Shown: positions 53,229-62,890, counted from the stretch's first letter. The stretch is DNA of 64,000 bases from Erwinia sp. S63 (GCF_016625195.1 NZ_JACVUP010000014.1:62001-126000), one strand, 5' to 3'. Notes: generated by a model not told the origin, from the letters alone. Numbers and translations: made by a program.

Positions 53229-55845
53229 GTTCTGCCTCCACACTGAATTCGAGCTGGAACGCCGCCTGTTGATAATCCACCCGCAGCCTACGCGGCGTCG
53301 TTGCGGATGTTTCACTCAACAACTGACAGCTGATTTGTGGCAACAGTGTCTGCGATAATACCGCGTCTACCATGCGTCCACCGGATTCCCCTTCGGTGCA
53401 GCGCTGCATAATTTGCTGTGCCACGGCCGGGGCAAACTCGGCGGTGATGGCGTGGCGATCGAGTAAGCGCTGCTGAATTTTTGCCAGCCGCAGATCGATA
53501 ATGCGGATCAGCATGGCATCGCTGAGCGGCACGTACGGAATCACTGCCAGACGGCCCAGCAGTGCGGCGGGGAACACTTCGCGCAGCGGCGCGCGCAGCA
53601 GGCGATTCATTGTCTCCGTGTCCGGCTGTACTTCAGTCTGAGAGCAGGCGTGCGCCAGCTCATCACTGCCGATGTTCGAGGTCAGAATGATCACCGTGTT
53701 GCGGAAATCAATGCGTCGACCTTCGCCATCTTCCATCCAGCCTTTATCAAATACCTGGAAGAAGATCTCATGCACATCGGGGTGCGCTTTTTCGATTTCA
53801 TCCAGCAATACCACGCTGTAGGGGCGACGGCGCACCGCTTCAGTGATCACACCGCCTTCGCCGTAACCGACATAGCCCGGCGGTGCGCCTTTGAGCGTGG
53901 AGACGCTGTGCGCTTCCTGGAATTCACTCATGTTGATGGTGATCAGATTCTGTTCGCCGCCGTACAGGGTCTCGGCCAGCGCCAGTGCTGTCTCGGTCTT
54001 CCCGGTGCCTGATGGGCCACACAGCATAAACACGCCAATGGGTTTGCCGGGATCGTCGAGTCCGGCGCGCGATGTCTGGATGCGCTGCGCAATGGCGTTG
54101 AGCGCCGATTGCTGACCGATGACCCGCTGTGCCAGCGTATCGGCAAGATTGAGCACCGCATCGCGTTCACTTTGCAGCATGCGGCCGAGTGGGATACCGG
54201 TCCAGTCGGCGACCACACTGGCCACCACGCTGCTGTCGACCGCCGGGAAGGTCAGTGGCGTATCGCCTTGCAGGTCGTCCAGCTGCTGCTGTAGCGCCTG
54301 GTAGCGCGCGCTGCGTTCGGCATCCTGATCGACCAGCAGCTCCGCACGCAGCGCACTCAGCTGCTGGGTCAGAGCCAGCGCCTGTTGCCAGCGCAGATCC
54401 AACTGCTGCTCTTCATCTTGCAAGATCACCTGCTGCTGTTGTGCTTTGGCGATTCGCGCAGGGGCGGAGTCGAAGCCGAGGCGGGCTTCACGTTCGGCGA
54501 TGTCAATTTCAAGTTGCAGTGCTGCCAGCTGCTGGCGGCAAAATGCTAACTCTGGCGGTTGATGGTGCAAGCTCACCGCCACGCGGGCGCAAGCGGTATC
54601 CAGCAGGGCAATGGCTTTGTCGGGCAGCTGGCGGGCCGGGATGTAGCGTTGTGAAAGGCGTACCGCGCTCTGTAATGCTTCATCCAGCAACAGTACCTGA
54701 TGATGTTGCGACAGGGGCTGAGCCAGGTGGCGCAGCATCAAAATCGCAGTTTGCTCATCCGGTTCTGCCACCTGTACCGGCTGGAAGCGTCGGGTCAGCG
54801 CCGGATCTTTTTCGATGTACTTTTTGTACTCTGCCCAGGTGGTGGCGCCCACAGTACGCAGCTGTCCACGCGCTAACGCCGGTTTCAACAAATTGGCGGC
54901 ATCGCCCGTGCCTTGCTGGCCGCCAGCGCCCACCAGCGTATGGATTTCATCGATAAACAACACAATCGGCTGTGGGCTGGACTGCACCTGGTTGATTACC
55001 GCCTGCAGGCGCGCTTCAAATTCACCTTTCACTGAGGCTCCGGCCTGCAGTAAGCCGATATCCAGCAGCCACAGTTGCACCTGCTGGAGCGGCGGGGGAA
55101 CGCTGCCGCTGGCGATACACTGTGCCAGGCCTTCTGCCAGCGCGGTTTTACCCACGCCAGCTTCACCGGTCAGCAGCGGATTATTCTGGCGACGGCGCAA
55201 CAGAATATCGATCATTTGACGAATCTCTTCATCGCGGCCGACCACCGGATCGATGTTCCCGGCGCGCGCTTCGGCGGTGAGATCGCGGCCATATTTCGCC
55301 AGCACATTTTCGCCGCTGGTATTAATCGATGAAGTTTGAGTGACGTTGTCACTTGTGTTCTGCTGCTGTTCATCGCTGGACTGAACGTAATCGCTAAAGG
55401 ACTCCAGCAAACGATCGGCGCTGATGCGGCCAAATTCGCCGGAGATCGCCATCACAACATGACGTAATGCCACCGTTTTCAACAAGGCGAGCAACAAATG
55501 CCCGCCGCGAATCTGGGTCTCTCCCACGCTGAGCGAACAGTAGATCCAGGCACGTTCCACGGCGTTATCGATATGTTCCGCGAGATCGGCCACGGCACTG
55601 GCTCCGCGCGGCAGGCGATCCAGAGCGCTAACCAAATCACTGCTGAGTTGCGCGTCATCCAGTTCAAAACGTCGCGCAATCTGCTGTAAGTCGCTGTTGG
55701 GTTGTTGCCAGAGTTGATGCAACCAATGCACCAGTTCGACATACGGATTCCCACGTAATTTGCAAAACGCGGTGGCACTTTCCAGTGAGGTGAACAGAGT
55801 GCGATTCAATTTGCTAAACAGAACGTTGCGACGAATATCTGACAT
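53221..55845 (-). CDS. tssH: T6SS ATPase TssH (ClpV)
   Basis: An 874-residue AAA+ unfoldase that recycles contracted TssB/TssC sheath. An N-domain (to about 155) binds the sheath. The first ATPase has Walker A GEAGVGKTA at 227-235 and Walker B ending LFIDEIHTLVG. A coiled middle domain (about 410-520) follows. The second ATPase has GPSGTGKTE from residue 610 and VVLLDEIEKAHPDVHEIF. N-terminus MSDIRRNVLFSKLNRTLF is typical of ClpV. It is 104 bp downstream of tssG on the same strand. Confidence 0.96.
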   Translation of the reverse strand: MSDIRRNVLFSKLNRTLFTSLESATAFCKLRGNPYVELVHWLHQLWQQPNSDLQQIARRFELDDAQLSSDLVSALDRLPRGASAVADLAEHIDNAVERAWIYCSLSVGETQIRGGHLLLALLKTVALRHVVMAISGEFGRISADRLLESFSDYVQSSDEQQQNTSDNVTQTSSINTSGENVLAKYGRDLTAEARAGNIDPVVGRDEEIRQMIDILLRRRQNNPLLTGEAGVGKTALAEGLAQCIASGSVPPPLQQVQLWLLDIGLLQAGASVKGEFEARLQAVINQVQSSPQPIVLFIDEIHTLVGAGGQQGTGDAANLLKPALARGQLRTVGATTWAEYKKYIEKDPALTRRFQPVQVAEPDEQTAILMLRHLAQPLSQHHQVLLLDEALQSAVRLSQRYIPARQLPDKAIALLDTACARVAVSLHHQPPELAFCRQQLAALQLEIDIAEREARLGFDSAPARIAKAQQQQVILQDEEQQLDLRWQQALALTQQLSALRAELLVDQDAERSARYQALQQQLDDLQGDTPLTFPAVDSSVVASVVADWTGIPLGRMLQSERDAVLNLADTLAQRVIGQQSALNAIAQRIQTSRAGLDDPGKPIGVFMLCGPSGTGKTETALALAETLYGGEQNLITINMSEFQEAHSVSTLKGAPPGYVGYGEGGVITEAVRRRPYSVVLLDEIEKAHPDVHEIFFQVFDKGWMEDGEGRRIDFRNTVIILTSNIGSDELAHACSQTEVQPDTETMNRLLRAPLREVFPAALLGRLAVIPYVPLSDAMLIRIIDLRLAKIQQRLLDRHAITAEFAPAVAQQIMQRCTEGESGGRMVDAVLSQTLLPQISCQLLSETSATTPRRLRVDYQQAAFQLEFSVEAEHE

Positions 55846-55949
55846 GGTGTTCCCTTATCTACGCGAAATTTTTCCCGGGACGCCATACATAGCGGCCCGA
55901 CAGGTTTGGGCGAAAAAGGTGGCTGGCGCGCGATCAAACGCACGATTCA

Positions 55950-56993
55950 TCAGTGCCGGGCATCTGGCTGGTAAATCAAATCATCACGGTGGCGTGCATC
56001 AGGCTGCTCGCCGAGCCAGCTGGAATAGCCGAGCGGCTGTTCGCCTCCGAGGGCCACGCCTGCCACATCGTCTCTGTGCAGTTCCAGCTGCACTTCCCAG
56101 TTGTATTCGTTACCCAGGTAGTGGCGTACCCAATCCACCACCTGCAGGGCATGGCGCGCGCGCGGCAGCAGTTGCTGATAATCCTTGAGGCGCAGCGGGC
56201 CCAGGCGCAGGCGAAACTTGTGTTGAATGTCACGCACTGCGCCGCCAAGAAACGCGGTTTCACCGAGGCGCGGCGCATGCTTGCCCGCGCGCAACTGGGC
56301 CTGTTCGCGTTCACCAATGCGCATCCACTGCGGAATGTTGTTTTTGATTGCGACAGGCACCTGCAGATACCAGCTCAGGCTGCGGGTTAACCCTTCGCCG
56401 TCGTGAGTCTGCCGGGTGAAGTGTCCAGCCAGGGCATAGCGCGCATGCTCATTGAGACTGCCGCGATCCTGCTGCAACGCCGGTTGGCCGACGCCGGTTA
56501 AGCAGGAGAGATAGTGATTGAACTGATGACGATCCGGACGGTCGAGGGCAATGGCGGGCTGCGCATCCGCCCAGGCGCGGTAAAACAGCAGGATAAGGCG
56601 GTGATGGAACAGATTACAGAAGGCCACCATGCTGCGGTCGCCGAAATGGGTTACGCGTTCATGGGCATACTCCGTGAGGTGCAGTGGCAAAGGACCATTA
56701 GGCCCAAACAGGCCAAAACTCCAGATATCCACCTCGTGCAGATCATCGCTGCTACGCTGGCGAATGCCCGCTAAGGTCGCCGGGGCGAAGGCTAGTGATG
56801 GCGATTGTCCCAGACGCAGCGGTTCATTACGTGGCAGCGGCGCGCGTCCAAGTTGCCACGCGCTGCCCGCTTGCGCATCAAGACGACGCAGCAGTTGAAA
56901 CAGGTCATGCTGGAAAGGGGCCGCGCGGCGTTGTTGCCAGAAATCATCCGGCAGGCGGCAGGCAATACGCCAGCCTTTACGTAGCGTGGTCAT
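55950..56993 (-). CDS. tssG: T6SS baseplate subunit TssG
   Basis: A 347-residue baseplate wedge protein (VasB/ImpH family). Family segments include FFQLLRRLDAQ-type FQHDLFQLLRRL near the start, LPLHLTEYAHER, FCNLFHHRLILLFYRAWA and LPRARHALQVVDWVRHYLG. Its ATG overlaps the tssF stop by 4 nt. The very C-terminus repeats the motif QPDARH (QPDARHRDDLIYQPDARH), with synonymous codon differences, an oddity of unknown meaning. TssG joins TssF and TssE in the wedge. Confidence 0.95.
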   Translation of the reverse strand: MTTLRKGWRIACRLPDDFWQQRRAAPFQHDLFQLLRRLDAQAGSAWQLGRAPLPRNEPLRLGQSPSLAFAPATLAGIRQRSSDDLHEVDIWSFGLFGPNGPLPLHLTEYAHERVTHFGDRSMVAFCNLFHHRLILLFYRAWADAQPAIALDRPDRHQFNHYLSCLTGVGQPALQQDRGSLNEHARYALAGHFTRQTHDGEGLTRSLSWYLQVPVAIKNNIPQWMRIGEREQAQLRAGKHAPRLGETAFLGGAVRDIQHKFRLRLGPLRLKDYQQLLPRARHALQVVDWVRHYLGNEYNWEVQLELHRDDVAGVALGGEQPLGYSSWLGEQPDARHRDDLIYQPDARH

Positions 56994-58861
56994 AGCAATG
57001 ACCTCTTACCCATTTGCGGCGGCCAGTAACCTATTTCGCCGCGCTGGCTGCTGTTCATCGTTAGCTCGGTAAAAGTGTTGATGGCGACCATGCGGCGGAA
57101 CAGCGTGGCTAATAGGCTGCCGAGCAGCCACGGACTGGCACCGCCAAACGCTTGCTCGTCGATGGTCAGGGTAATGGCAATCCCCCGGGCGAAGACAATC
57201 GGCCCCGGTTCGGGTACACGGCGAAACACCGGGCGCATTTCACAATGGCGTACGCCTTCAATCTGGCGCGAAGTGGCGGCTTCTGCGGTATCGGCATACA
57301 GCGACAGCAGCTGCCGCAGTGAGGCCGCGCCTTGATCGCCGTCGCTTTCCATCAAGCTGAGGTAATTAAGCTGCAGTTGACTGATCAGGCGCCATGCGGT
57401 GGCACCGGCGGCCAGCGCCGGCCGTGGCGCACTCGGTCCTTTGCGCAGATGAATACCCAGCACCGGCGCTGAGGTGGGCAGGGTGAACTGATCCATACCT
57501 TGCTGTTTGAGCAACAGCGGTAAGTCGCGATTGGTGCACAGCACATCGGCCATTACATACTGCACCGCTTCGGACCAGGGGGATTGCTGCTCATCCACCA
57601 GGGTAACAAACAGCTCTGAACCGGCGTAACCGGTGCGCGTACCGTAAATTTTGGCCTGATCCGACAGCGTGCGTGCTTCGCGCCGTTGCGAAAAGTAGGC
57701 CCCGTAATTGCCGTGATCGCTGCCAAAGCTGTGCCAGAACGGGCGGAATACCTGTTCTTCATGCAACGACTGGCCGCTGCCGTACAGGCGATTGACGCTG
57801 TACACTTCATATTCGAGCGGGTTGGTGTTATCGACCACCAGGTGGTAGTCATTGCGGCCCTCGGTAAGCTGGATACGTTCAGCAACCCGCGGAAACAGGT
57901 TGATCGCTGGCGTGCAGTGCAGCGCCAGATGCGACACATCCACCACGCTTTCCAGATCGTCGTCGGCTTTATCCAACAGCAGCACGATTTCCATTTCGGT
58001 GGCACCGCGCAGCTGTTTCACTAACGGCTGCAACCCGCTGGTGCGGAAGAACAGGAAACGCGCCGGAAACGCGAAGTACTCCTGTAATAAGCGATAGCCA
58101 GTGAAGTTGCGCAGGTCATCGGGCAGCAGCGCCTCTTCGGCAGCGAATCCTTGCTGATGCAGGGCTTCCGGTTCCAGTAGCAAGTGTTGAGCGTTGTCCA
58201 GGCTGCGATACAGCACGCCGACACAGTGCGCCATCAGCAGTTCCATCAGCTCACTGGCAGGCAGATCGGCACCGCTCAGATGGAAACGCACATCTTCCAT
58301 CTCCAGCTGATGCAGCGGGATGTTGCCCGTGGTTTGCAACCGGATACGCAGCGCGCGCACCGCACCGCGCTGGGAAAGCTGAGCAGCAGAAACGGGCAGA
58401 TTAGCCGGGATGCCACCGAGCGAGACTTCACGCAGTTGCAGTGGCAGCAGCGTGACATCATGCGCGGTGCGGTATTTACAGCTGACGCCTTTGCTTTTCA
58501 TCGCCTGATTTTCAATCAGCGAGCCGCGTGGAATGGAGAAGCCGCTGCTGATCTTGCCTTTCATGTGATCCGGCTGAAACTCGACGATCGCCATGGAGGG
58601 CGTGGGCGCCAGATAATTGGGGTAGATCATCTCCAGCAACTGCTCGGTGAAGCGAGGAAACTCCGCGTCCATTTTGAGCTGCACGCGCGAGGTGAGAAAG
58701 GCAAAACCTTCCATCAGGCGTTCAATGTAGGGATCCGAGACCTCAATACCTTGCATGCCCAAACGTCCGGCCACTTTGGGATAACGATCGGCGAACTCGG
58801 CGCCCATTTCGCGCAGATAGTTTAGCTCGCGGTTGTAGTAATCAAGCAGTTGTGGATTCAT
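56990..58861 (-). CDS. tssF: T6SS baseplate subunit TssF
   Basis: A 623-residue member of the VasA/ImpG family. It opens with the diagnostic LDYYNRELNYLREMGAEFA and SDPYIERLMEGFAFLTSRV, followed by FPRFTEQLLEMIYPNYLAP. C-terminal landmarks are LLGSLLATLFRRMVAINTFTE and GEIGYWPPQMGKRSLL. It overlaps tssE upstream (ATGA) and tssG downstream, so the three baseplate genes are translationally coupled. Confidence 0.96.
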   Translation of the reverse strand: MNPQLLDYYNRELNYLREMGAEFADRYPKVAGRLGMQGIEVSDPYIERLMEGFAFLTSRVQLKMDAEFPRFTEQLLEMIYPNYLAPTPSMAIVEFQPDHMKGKISSGFSIPRGSLIENQAMKSKGVSCKYRTAHDVTLLPLQLREVSLGGIPANLPVSAAQLSQRGAVRALRIRLQTTGNIPLHQLEMEDVRFHLSGADLPASELMELLMAHCVGVLYRSLDNAQHLLLEPEALHQQGFAAEEALLPDDLRNFTGYRLLQEYFAFPARFLFFRTSGLQPLVKQLRGATEMEIVLLLDKADDDLESVVDVSHLALHCTPAINLFPRVAERIQLTEGRNDYHLVVDNTNPLEYEVYSVNRLYGSGQSLHEEQVFRPFWHSFGSDHGNYGAYFSQRREARTLSDQAKIYGTRTGYAGSELFVTLVDEQQSPWSEAVQYVMADVLCTNRDLPLLLKQQGMDQFTLPTSAPVLGIHLRKGPSAPRPALAAGATAWRLISQLQLNYLSLMESDGDQGAASLRQLLSLYADTAEAATSRQIEGVRHCEMRPVFRRVPEPGPIVFARGIAITLTIDEQAFGGASPWLLGSLLATLFRRMVAINTFTELTMNSSQRGEIGYWPPQMGKRSLL

Positions 58862-59409
58862 GCGTCCGCGTCCTTCAGGTCAAAACGGCTGTGTTCGAGA
58901 TCGAGTTCAGTGCGAAACACAAATGCCAGCGGCCAGGGAATGCACCACAAATTGCCGCTGATTTCGATGGAGAGGGTGTTGTGATTGTTAAGGGCGTTAA
59001 CGTCGGTCAGGCAGCGAATCTGCAAATCATGCGGGATGATGCGCGGCTCAAACTGCAGCATGGCGCGTCGCAGCGCCGTGCGCACATCGTCCCATTCAAT
59101 CTCTGACATGCGTTTGCCGGCCAGCGGCGTCAGCCCGAAGTTAATCACAGACATACGTGCTTCCGGCCACGGCTTGAGATCGTGCTGGCTTTCATTGTTG
59201 ATGCAGTTAAACAGCCACTGCAGGTCGCGCAGAACCTGAGTGCGCAGGGTTTGATGACTCACTGACTGGCGCCCCAACTCAATGTTCTGCTGCTCGGGAT
59301 GATCGTCGGTGAGACGATCAAGCAGGCTGGGACGCATCTCATCCTGAGCGGTGACACGCTGCTGTTTGCGCGCCTGCCAGCCGTTGAAACTGTCGGGATG
59401 GGGTTTCAT
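58858..59409 (-). CDS. tssE: T6SS baseplate subunit TssE (gp25-like)
   Basis: A 183-residue gpW/gp25-family protein. RPSLLDRLTDDHPEQ near residue 26 is the characteristic start of the conserved part, followed by LRDLQWLFNC, VINFGLTPLAGKRMS and LRRAMLQFEPRIIPHDLQI. The N-terminal 25 residues are a variable extension. It is 64 bp downstream of the unknown exported-protein gene. TssE seeds sheath polymerisation at the baseplate. Confidence 0.94.
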   Translation of the reverse strand: MKPHPDSFNGWQARKQQRVTAQDEMRPSLLDRLTDDHPEQQNIELGRQSVSHQTLRTQVLRDLQWLFNCINNESQHDLKPWPEARMSVINFGLTPLAGKRMSEIEWDDVRTALRRAMLQFEPRIIPHDLQIRCLTDVNALNNHNTLSIEISGNLWCIPWPLAFVFRTELDLEHSRFDLKDADA

Positions 59410-59473
59410 TCAGGCTCCTTGATATTTCGATGCGAATAAAGGGCGAAGCGGCTCATGAGCATCAGTGCGTGGT

Positions 59474-60358
59474 TTAGCTGGCGGGTTGCGTGGGATCGCG
59501 CTGCTGTAAATGCAGCGCCTCAACCTGATGCCAATTGAGCTGGCTGGCACTGGCATCGATCTGCCAGCGATGTAGCGCATCGGCCATCAACTGGGCATTG
59601 ACGTTGTCATCATGCAGCTGCGCCTCGCGAGTTTTCACCACCACATCACCGTGAAAACGCCAGGCCAGATGCGCAGGGTCCCATGGCAGCAGTAACCAGC
59701 TTTGCGCGTCGGTGGCGCTGGCCAGGATCATCCGTTGATTATTCGCTGTCACCACCTGAGCATCGTGCGCACCGGCAGGCAGATCGATCAGCGGATAACC
59801 CTGCAGGAACCAAAGTGCCGTGCTGGCATCACCCTGATGCAACGTACCAGCACCGCTGATCCAACCGTCCTTGTCACACTGCGGATGCTGATCAAAGGTA
59901 AAACGGACATCGTCGCTGCTGGGCCAGTAGGTGCGCAACTGGCAGGTGTCATTGATGCGGAAGCGCTGCCACGGCGTGGTATCCGCTTGCGCGATCACGA
60001 CTTTGGGTTTTGGCGGGATGCGCCAGTTCTCTTTCGCCGTCACATCGCCTTCGCGCACCGCTTTACCGCTACTGTCAATCAGCGTCCAGTGCAGCGTGTC
60101 GAGGCCGCGACACTGGCGTTTCAGCAACTGGCCGACCTGCGGCACAAAGGTTTCCAGCGCATCCGGTTTTAATTCGCCCTGAGGTTCAAAGTGCAGGGCC
60201 ACGCTATCGTCACACCAGCTTTTCACCCGGCCATCCACCACGTTATCCAGCCAGGCGCTGAGACGCAGCGTCGGGGACCAGACGATACGCACGCTTTTGG
60301 CTTCACTCGCCAGCGGCAACAGCAGCAGCGACAGCAGCATTGCAGAAGCAGTTTTCAC
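59474..60358 (-). CDS. Exported protein of unknown function in the T6SS operon
   Basis: A 294-residue protein with a signal peptide (about residues 1-20, ending LASEAKS). The GTG start at 60358 has GGGAGG 6 nt ahead and overlaps the pppA end by about 13 bp upstream of its stop region (the pppA TAG is at 60369-60371). Four cysteines lie in the mature part (WCDDS, RQCRG, DTCQLR, PQCDKDG), compatible with disulfides. I do not recognise a family. Its place between pppA and tssE in one tight operon suggests a periplasmic accessory role in secretion or in sensing for the kinase pathway. Confidence 0.72.
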   Translation of the reverse strand: MKTASAMLLSLLLLPLASEAKSVRIVWSPTLRLSAWLDNVVDGRVKSWCDDSVALHFEPQGELKPDALETFVPQVGQLLKRQCRGLDTLHWTLIDSSGKAVREGDVTAKENWRIPPKPKVVIAQADTTPWQRFRINDTCQLRTYWPSSDDVRFTFDQHPQCDKDGWISGAGTLHQGDASTALWFLQGYPLIDLPAGAHDAQVVTANNQRMILASATDAQSWLLLPWDPAHLAWRFHGDVVVKTREAQLHDDNVNAQLMADALHRWQIDASASQLNWHQVEALHLQQRDPTQPAS

Positions 60359-60368
60359 GGCGGCCTCC

Positions 60369-61145
60369 CTAATCACGCTGCGACAACAAAATACGCTGGG
60401 CATCGCCCAGCGAACTGAGCAAAGTGGACTCCTGCGGATCGCCTATCCACACCGCCATGGCGCTAAAATTGTCGCCGTTGTCATCCGGCTTCATCCGCTG
60501 CAGCAGCGCCAGCCACTCTTGCGGATTGCTCACCATCCGCAGCGTCTGCTCCAGATCGCTGACGTCCATCTCATGCCAGAAGCCATCCGTACACAGCAGA
60601 AACACGTCGCCATCTTCCAGCGCCAGAACGTCGCTGTAGCTGGCTTCGCGCTCCTCTTTCATCCCCAGCGCGAAATAGAGCAGGTTGTGATTGATCGCAT
60701 CCGTGGGGTAGCCCGCGTCCTGCATGCGCTGCGCCAGGCTATGATCGCGCGTCATCTCCAGCAGATAGCCGCGACGAAAATGGTACAAGCGACTGTCGCC
60801 GGCGTGTGCCCAATAGGCGAGTTGGTAATCCCGATCGATAAACAGGCTCACCAGCGTGGTGCCCATGTTCTTCAGGGTGTCGTGGTTGCGCTGCTGCTGT
60901 TTAATGGCGTGATTGGCGGCGGCGATATAGCCGCGAATACGCTGGGCATCAAGATGATGGTCACCGTCGAACTGGGTGATGATGGTGTCACACGCCAGAC
61001 GCGCTGCGGTGTCGCCACCGTGCTCTCCCGCAATGCCGTCACACATCACGAAGCAGGCGGCACGTGCGCCCAATGCGTTCGCCAGTCGATCCTGATTGCT
61101 ACTGCGTTTGCCCTGATGGCTGATGGACGCGAACGTTATATTCAT
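60369..61145 (-). CDS. pppA: PppA-like PP2C serine/threonine phosphatase
   Basis: A 258-residue cytoplasmic PPM-family phosphatase. Metal-binding motifs are SNQDRLANA (Asp), MCDGIAGEHGGD, WAHAGDSRLYHFR and LLCTDGFWHEM, and GDNFSAMAVWIG closes the domain. In T6SS post-translational control it dephosphorylates the FHA protein and so counteracts PpkA. Its ATG overlaps the tagH stop (TAATG). Length matches PppA of Pseudomonas. Confidence 0.93.
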   Translation of the reverse strand: MNITFASISHQGKRSSNQDRLANALGARAACFVMCDGIAGEHGGDTAARLACDTIITQFDGDHHLDAQRIRGYIAAANHAIKQQQRNHDTLKNMGTTLVSLFIDRDYQLAYWAHAGDSRLYHFRRGYLLEMTRDHSLAQRMQDAGYPTDAINHNLLYFALGMKEEREASYSDVLALEDGDVFLLCTDGFWHEMDVSDLEQTLRMVSNPQEWLALLQRMKPDDNGDNFSAMAVWIGDPQESTLLSSLGDAQRILLSQRD

Positions 61146-62890
61146 TATTTATCCGATTTTTGCGTTTGCAGGTCTTTGTAATGATTCACTTCTACGTCGT
61201 AGGCATGCAGGAAGGCTTCACCAAACAGCGTATGGAAATCGTCGTCAATTTCGCTGGCGATGGTTTGGTAGCGCTTCACAAAGCTGTCCCAACGTGCCGC
61301 TTTGCGCGAGGCGGCAAACAGGTGACGGCCGCTCTCTTCCTGCTGCAAATTGTCGGGATTAAAGGATTGCAGCATGGCGGTGATGATGGCGCGGATACCG
61401 GCAATCATGCCGAGTTGGTGCGCCTGTAAATCAACCAGCGCATCGCGCACCGCCTTTTCCGGCTCCATAAAACCCGGCATCTGGCTGCTGAACATCTGCA
61501 CCAGCACACTTTTGCCGGAGGGCAGCAATTTAAACGGGTTGTTAGCCTGTTCGAGGATCATGGTCATTTCGGCATTGACGCCGCGCTTGAGCATGGTGCG
61601 GGAAGAGAGCAGTGCCACGGTGCCCTGTGAAAACAGACTAAGCAGTTGGCCGAGCAGGTGCATCTGCTCCTGGTCAAGATGCGGCTTGGCATCAATGTCT
61701 GCCAGGTCAGCGCCGTCGAGGAAGGCCTGCAGCAGATCGGCATCAACGCCCGGCGTATTGGCGGCGCGTCGCTGGGCGGCGGTTTTGTAGCTCACCGGGT
61801 CGATGCCCATTCGCCCGCTGGCGCGGCTGGCGTTGGAGTGTTCCGGGCTGGCCTGCTGCACGCGCGGTGTTGGAATTGGCGCGGGCTCAGGTGGCGATAT
61901 TTCTGACAAGGGTGATGTGGGTATGGGTGCTGCTGAAGCTGATGCTAAAGGTGATGCTGATGCTGATGCTGAAGGTGATGTTGCAGTGGGGGCTGATGGC
62001 GTTAACGCTGCTAATGGCGCGGGTGCAGCCACCGCAGCGGCGGGTGGCGTGTGCTGTGCAGCGATCGCCGGCGCGGCTTCCGGCTGAAACAGGTCAGGCG
62101 GGGTTAACGGCTGCGCCTGACCATTCATCAGGCCAAAGGGATCGCTGTCTTCCGGTTGTGCGCTGCCACTGCTGCCAAACAGCGCTAGCGGATCGAGTTC
62201 GGTCTGCGGTTGCTGATGCGCCACCTGCGGTTGATCGCGCAGCGTGGTGGGGGTGGCATCCTGCAAAATAGTCGGCTGCTGAAACAGATCATTCTCGGCA
62301 AACAACCGTGCGGGATCGCTTTCGCGAATGCCCAGTTGTGATAGCTCGGTGTGCTGATCTTCCTGTGCCAGCGGATCAATCGGATTCAGCGCTTTCGCCG
62401 CCGGTTGGGTCAGGGGATGATGCGCTTCAGGCGCGGCCGGGGCCACTTTTGGCGCGGAGAAGTCGCGCGACAAACTCTCCCAGATCTCACCGGGTACTTC
62501 AGATTCGGTATGACGGACTAAGGGTTTGGCTTGCGTGGCCTGAGATGCGGTGACGCGTGGGGCGGGCGTCTCCCCCGCGATATCGCTGACTTCCAGGGTG
62601 TAATCGCCGATCCCCAGTAAATCGCCGCTTTGCAATTCGACCTGACGGCCATGTTCCAGCGGGATACCGTTAAAATCGACGTTGATCACGTTGCCGCGAT
62701 TGGTAATGCGGCACTCACCCTCAGCAGAGGTGTGCACCAGCAGTTGCAGCCGTGAAATGGTGCGGCTGTCGTCGGGCAGGATAAAGTTATTGTCTTCACT
62801 GCGGCCAATGGTGCCGCCTGGCGGATAGAAATCGACGCTGGTCAGCGGCGGCTGCACGCCGTTTTTACTTTCAACAAGGGTGAATCGCAT
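61145..62890 (-). CDS. tagH: TagH/Fha FHA-domain T6SS scaffold protein
   Basis: A 581-residue protein. The N-terminal FHA domain (residues 1-100) carries GGTIGRSEDNNFILPDDSRTISRLQ, the phosphothreonine-binding loop. A long Pro/Ala/Ser/Gln linker follows (about 100-390), including a Ser-Ala repeat. A C-terminal TagH domain (about 390-570) has LLGQLLSLFSQGTVALLSSRTMLKRG and LHAYDVEVNHYKDL. It is the probable PpkA substrate and links phosphorylation to T6SS assembly. The ATG at 62890 follows AGGTAAAG. Confidence 0.92.
   Translation of the reverse strand: MRFTLVESKNGVQPPLTSVDFYPPGGTIGRSEDNNFILPDDSRTISRLQLLVHTSAEGECRITNRGNVINVDFNGIPLEHGRQVELQSGDLLGIGDYTLEVSDIAGETPAPRVTASQATQAKPLVRHTESEVPGEIWESLSRDFSAPKVAPAAPEAHHPLTQPAAKALNPIDPLAQEDQHTELSQLGIRESDPARLFAENDLFQQPTILQDATPTTLRDQPQVAHQQPQTELDPLALFGSSGSAQPEDSDPFGLMNGQAQPLTPPDLFQPEAAPAIAAQHTPPAAAVAAPAPLAALTPSAPTATSPSASASASPLASASAAPIPTSPLSEISPPEPAPIPTPRVQQASPEHSNASRASGRMGIDPVSYKTAAQRRAANTPGVDADLLQAFLDGADLADIDAKPHLDQEQMHLLGQLLSLFSQGTVALLSSRTMLKRGVNAEMTMILEQANNPFKLLPSGKSVLVQMFSSQMPGFMEPEKAVRDALVDLQAHQLGMIAGIRAIITAMLQSFNPDNLQQEESGRHLFAASRKAARWDSFVKRYQTIASEIDDDFHTLFGEAFLHAYDVEVNHYKDLQTQKSDK
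61929..61980. repeat. Hexanucleotide repeat in the tagH linker
   Basis: A run of GATGCT/GGTGAT-like hexamers encodes the Ser-Ala-rich stretch PSASASASPLASASAAP in the linker. Such repeats can change length by slippage in whole codons. Confidence 0.6.

Noticed and set aside
54189..54956. A 255-codon plus-strand open frame within tssH
   Set aside because: It is antisense to the conserved ClpV ATPase; its composition (many Arg, Ala, Pro) is that of a shadow frame.
58184..58825. A 213-codon plus-strand open frame within tssF
   Set aside because: It is antisense to the most conserved part of TssF and has no start signal.
60297..61181. A 294-codon plus-strand open frame across pppA
   Set aside because: The opposite strand codes a clear PP2C phosphatase with all metal motifs; this frame shows no family features.
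61929..61980. CRISPR-like or tandem repeat array
   Set aside because: The hexamers are contiguous, in frame and inside a coding gene, with no spacers.
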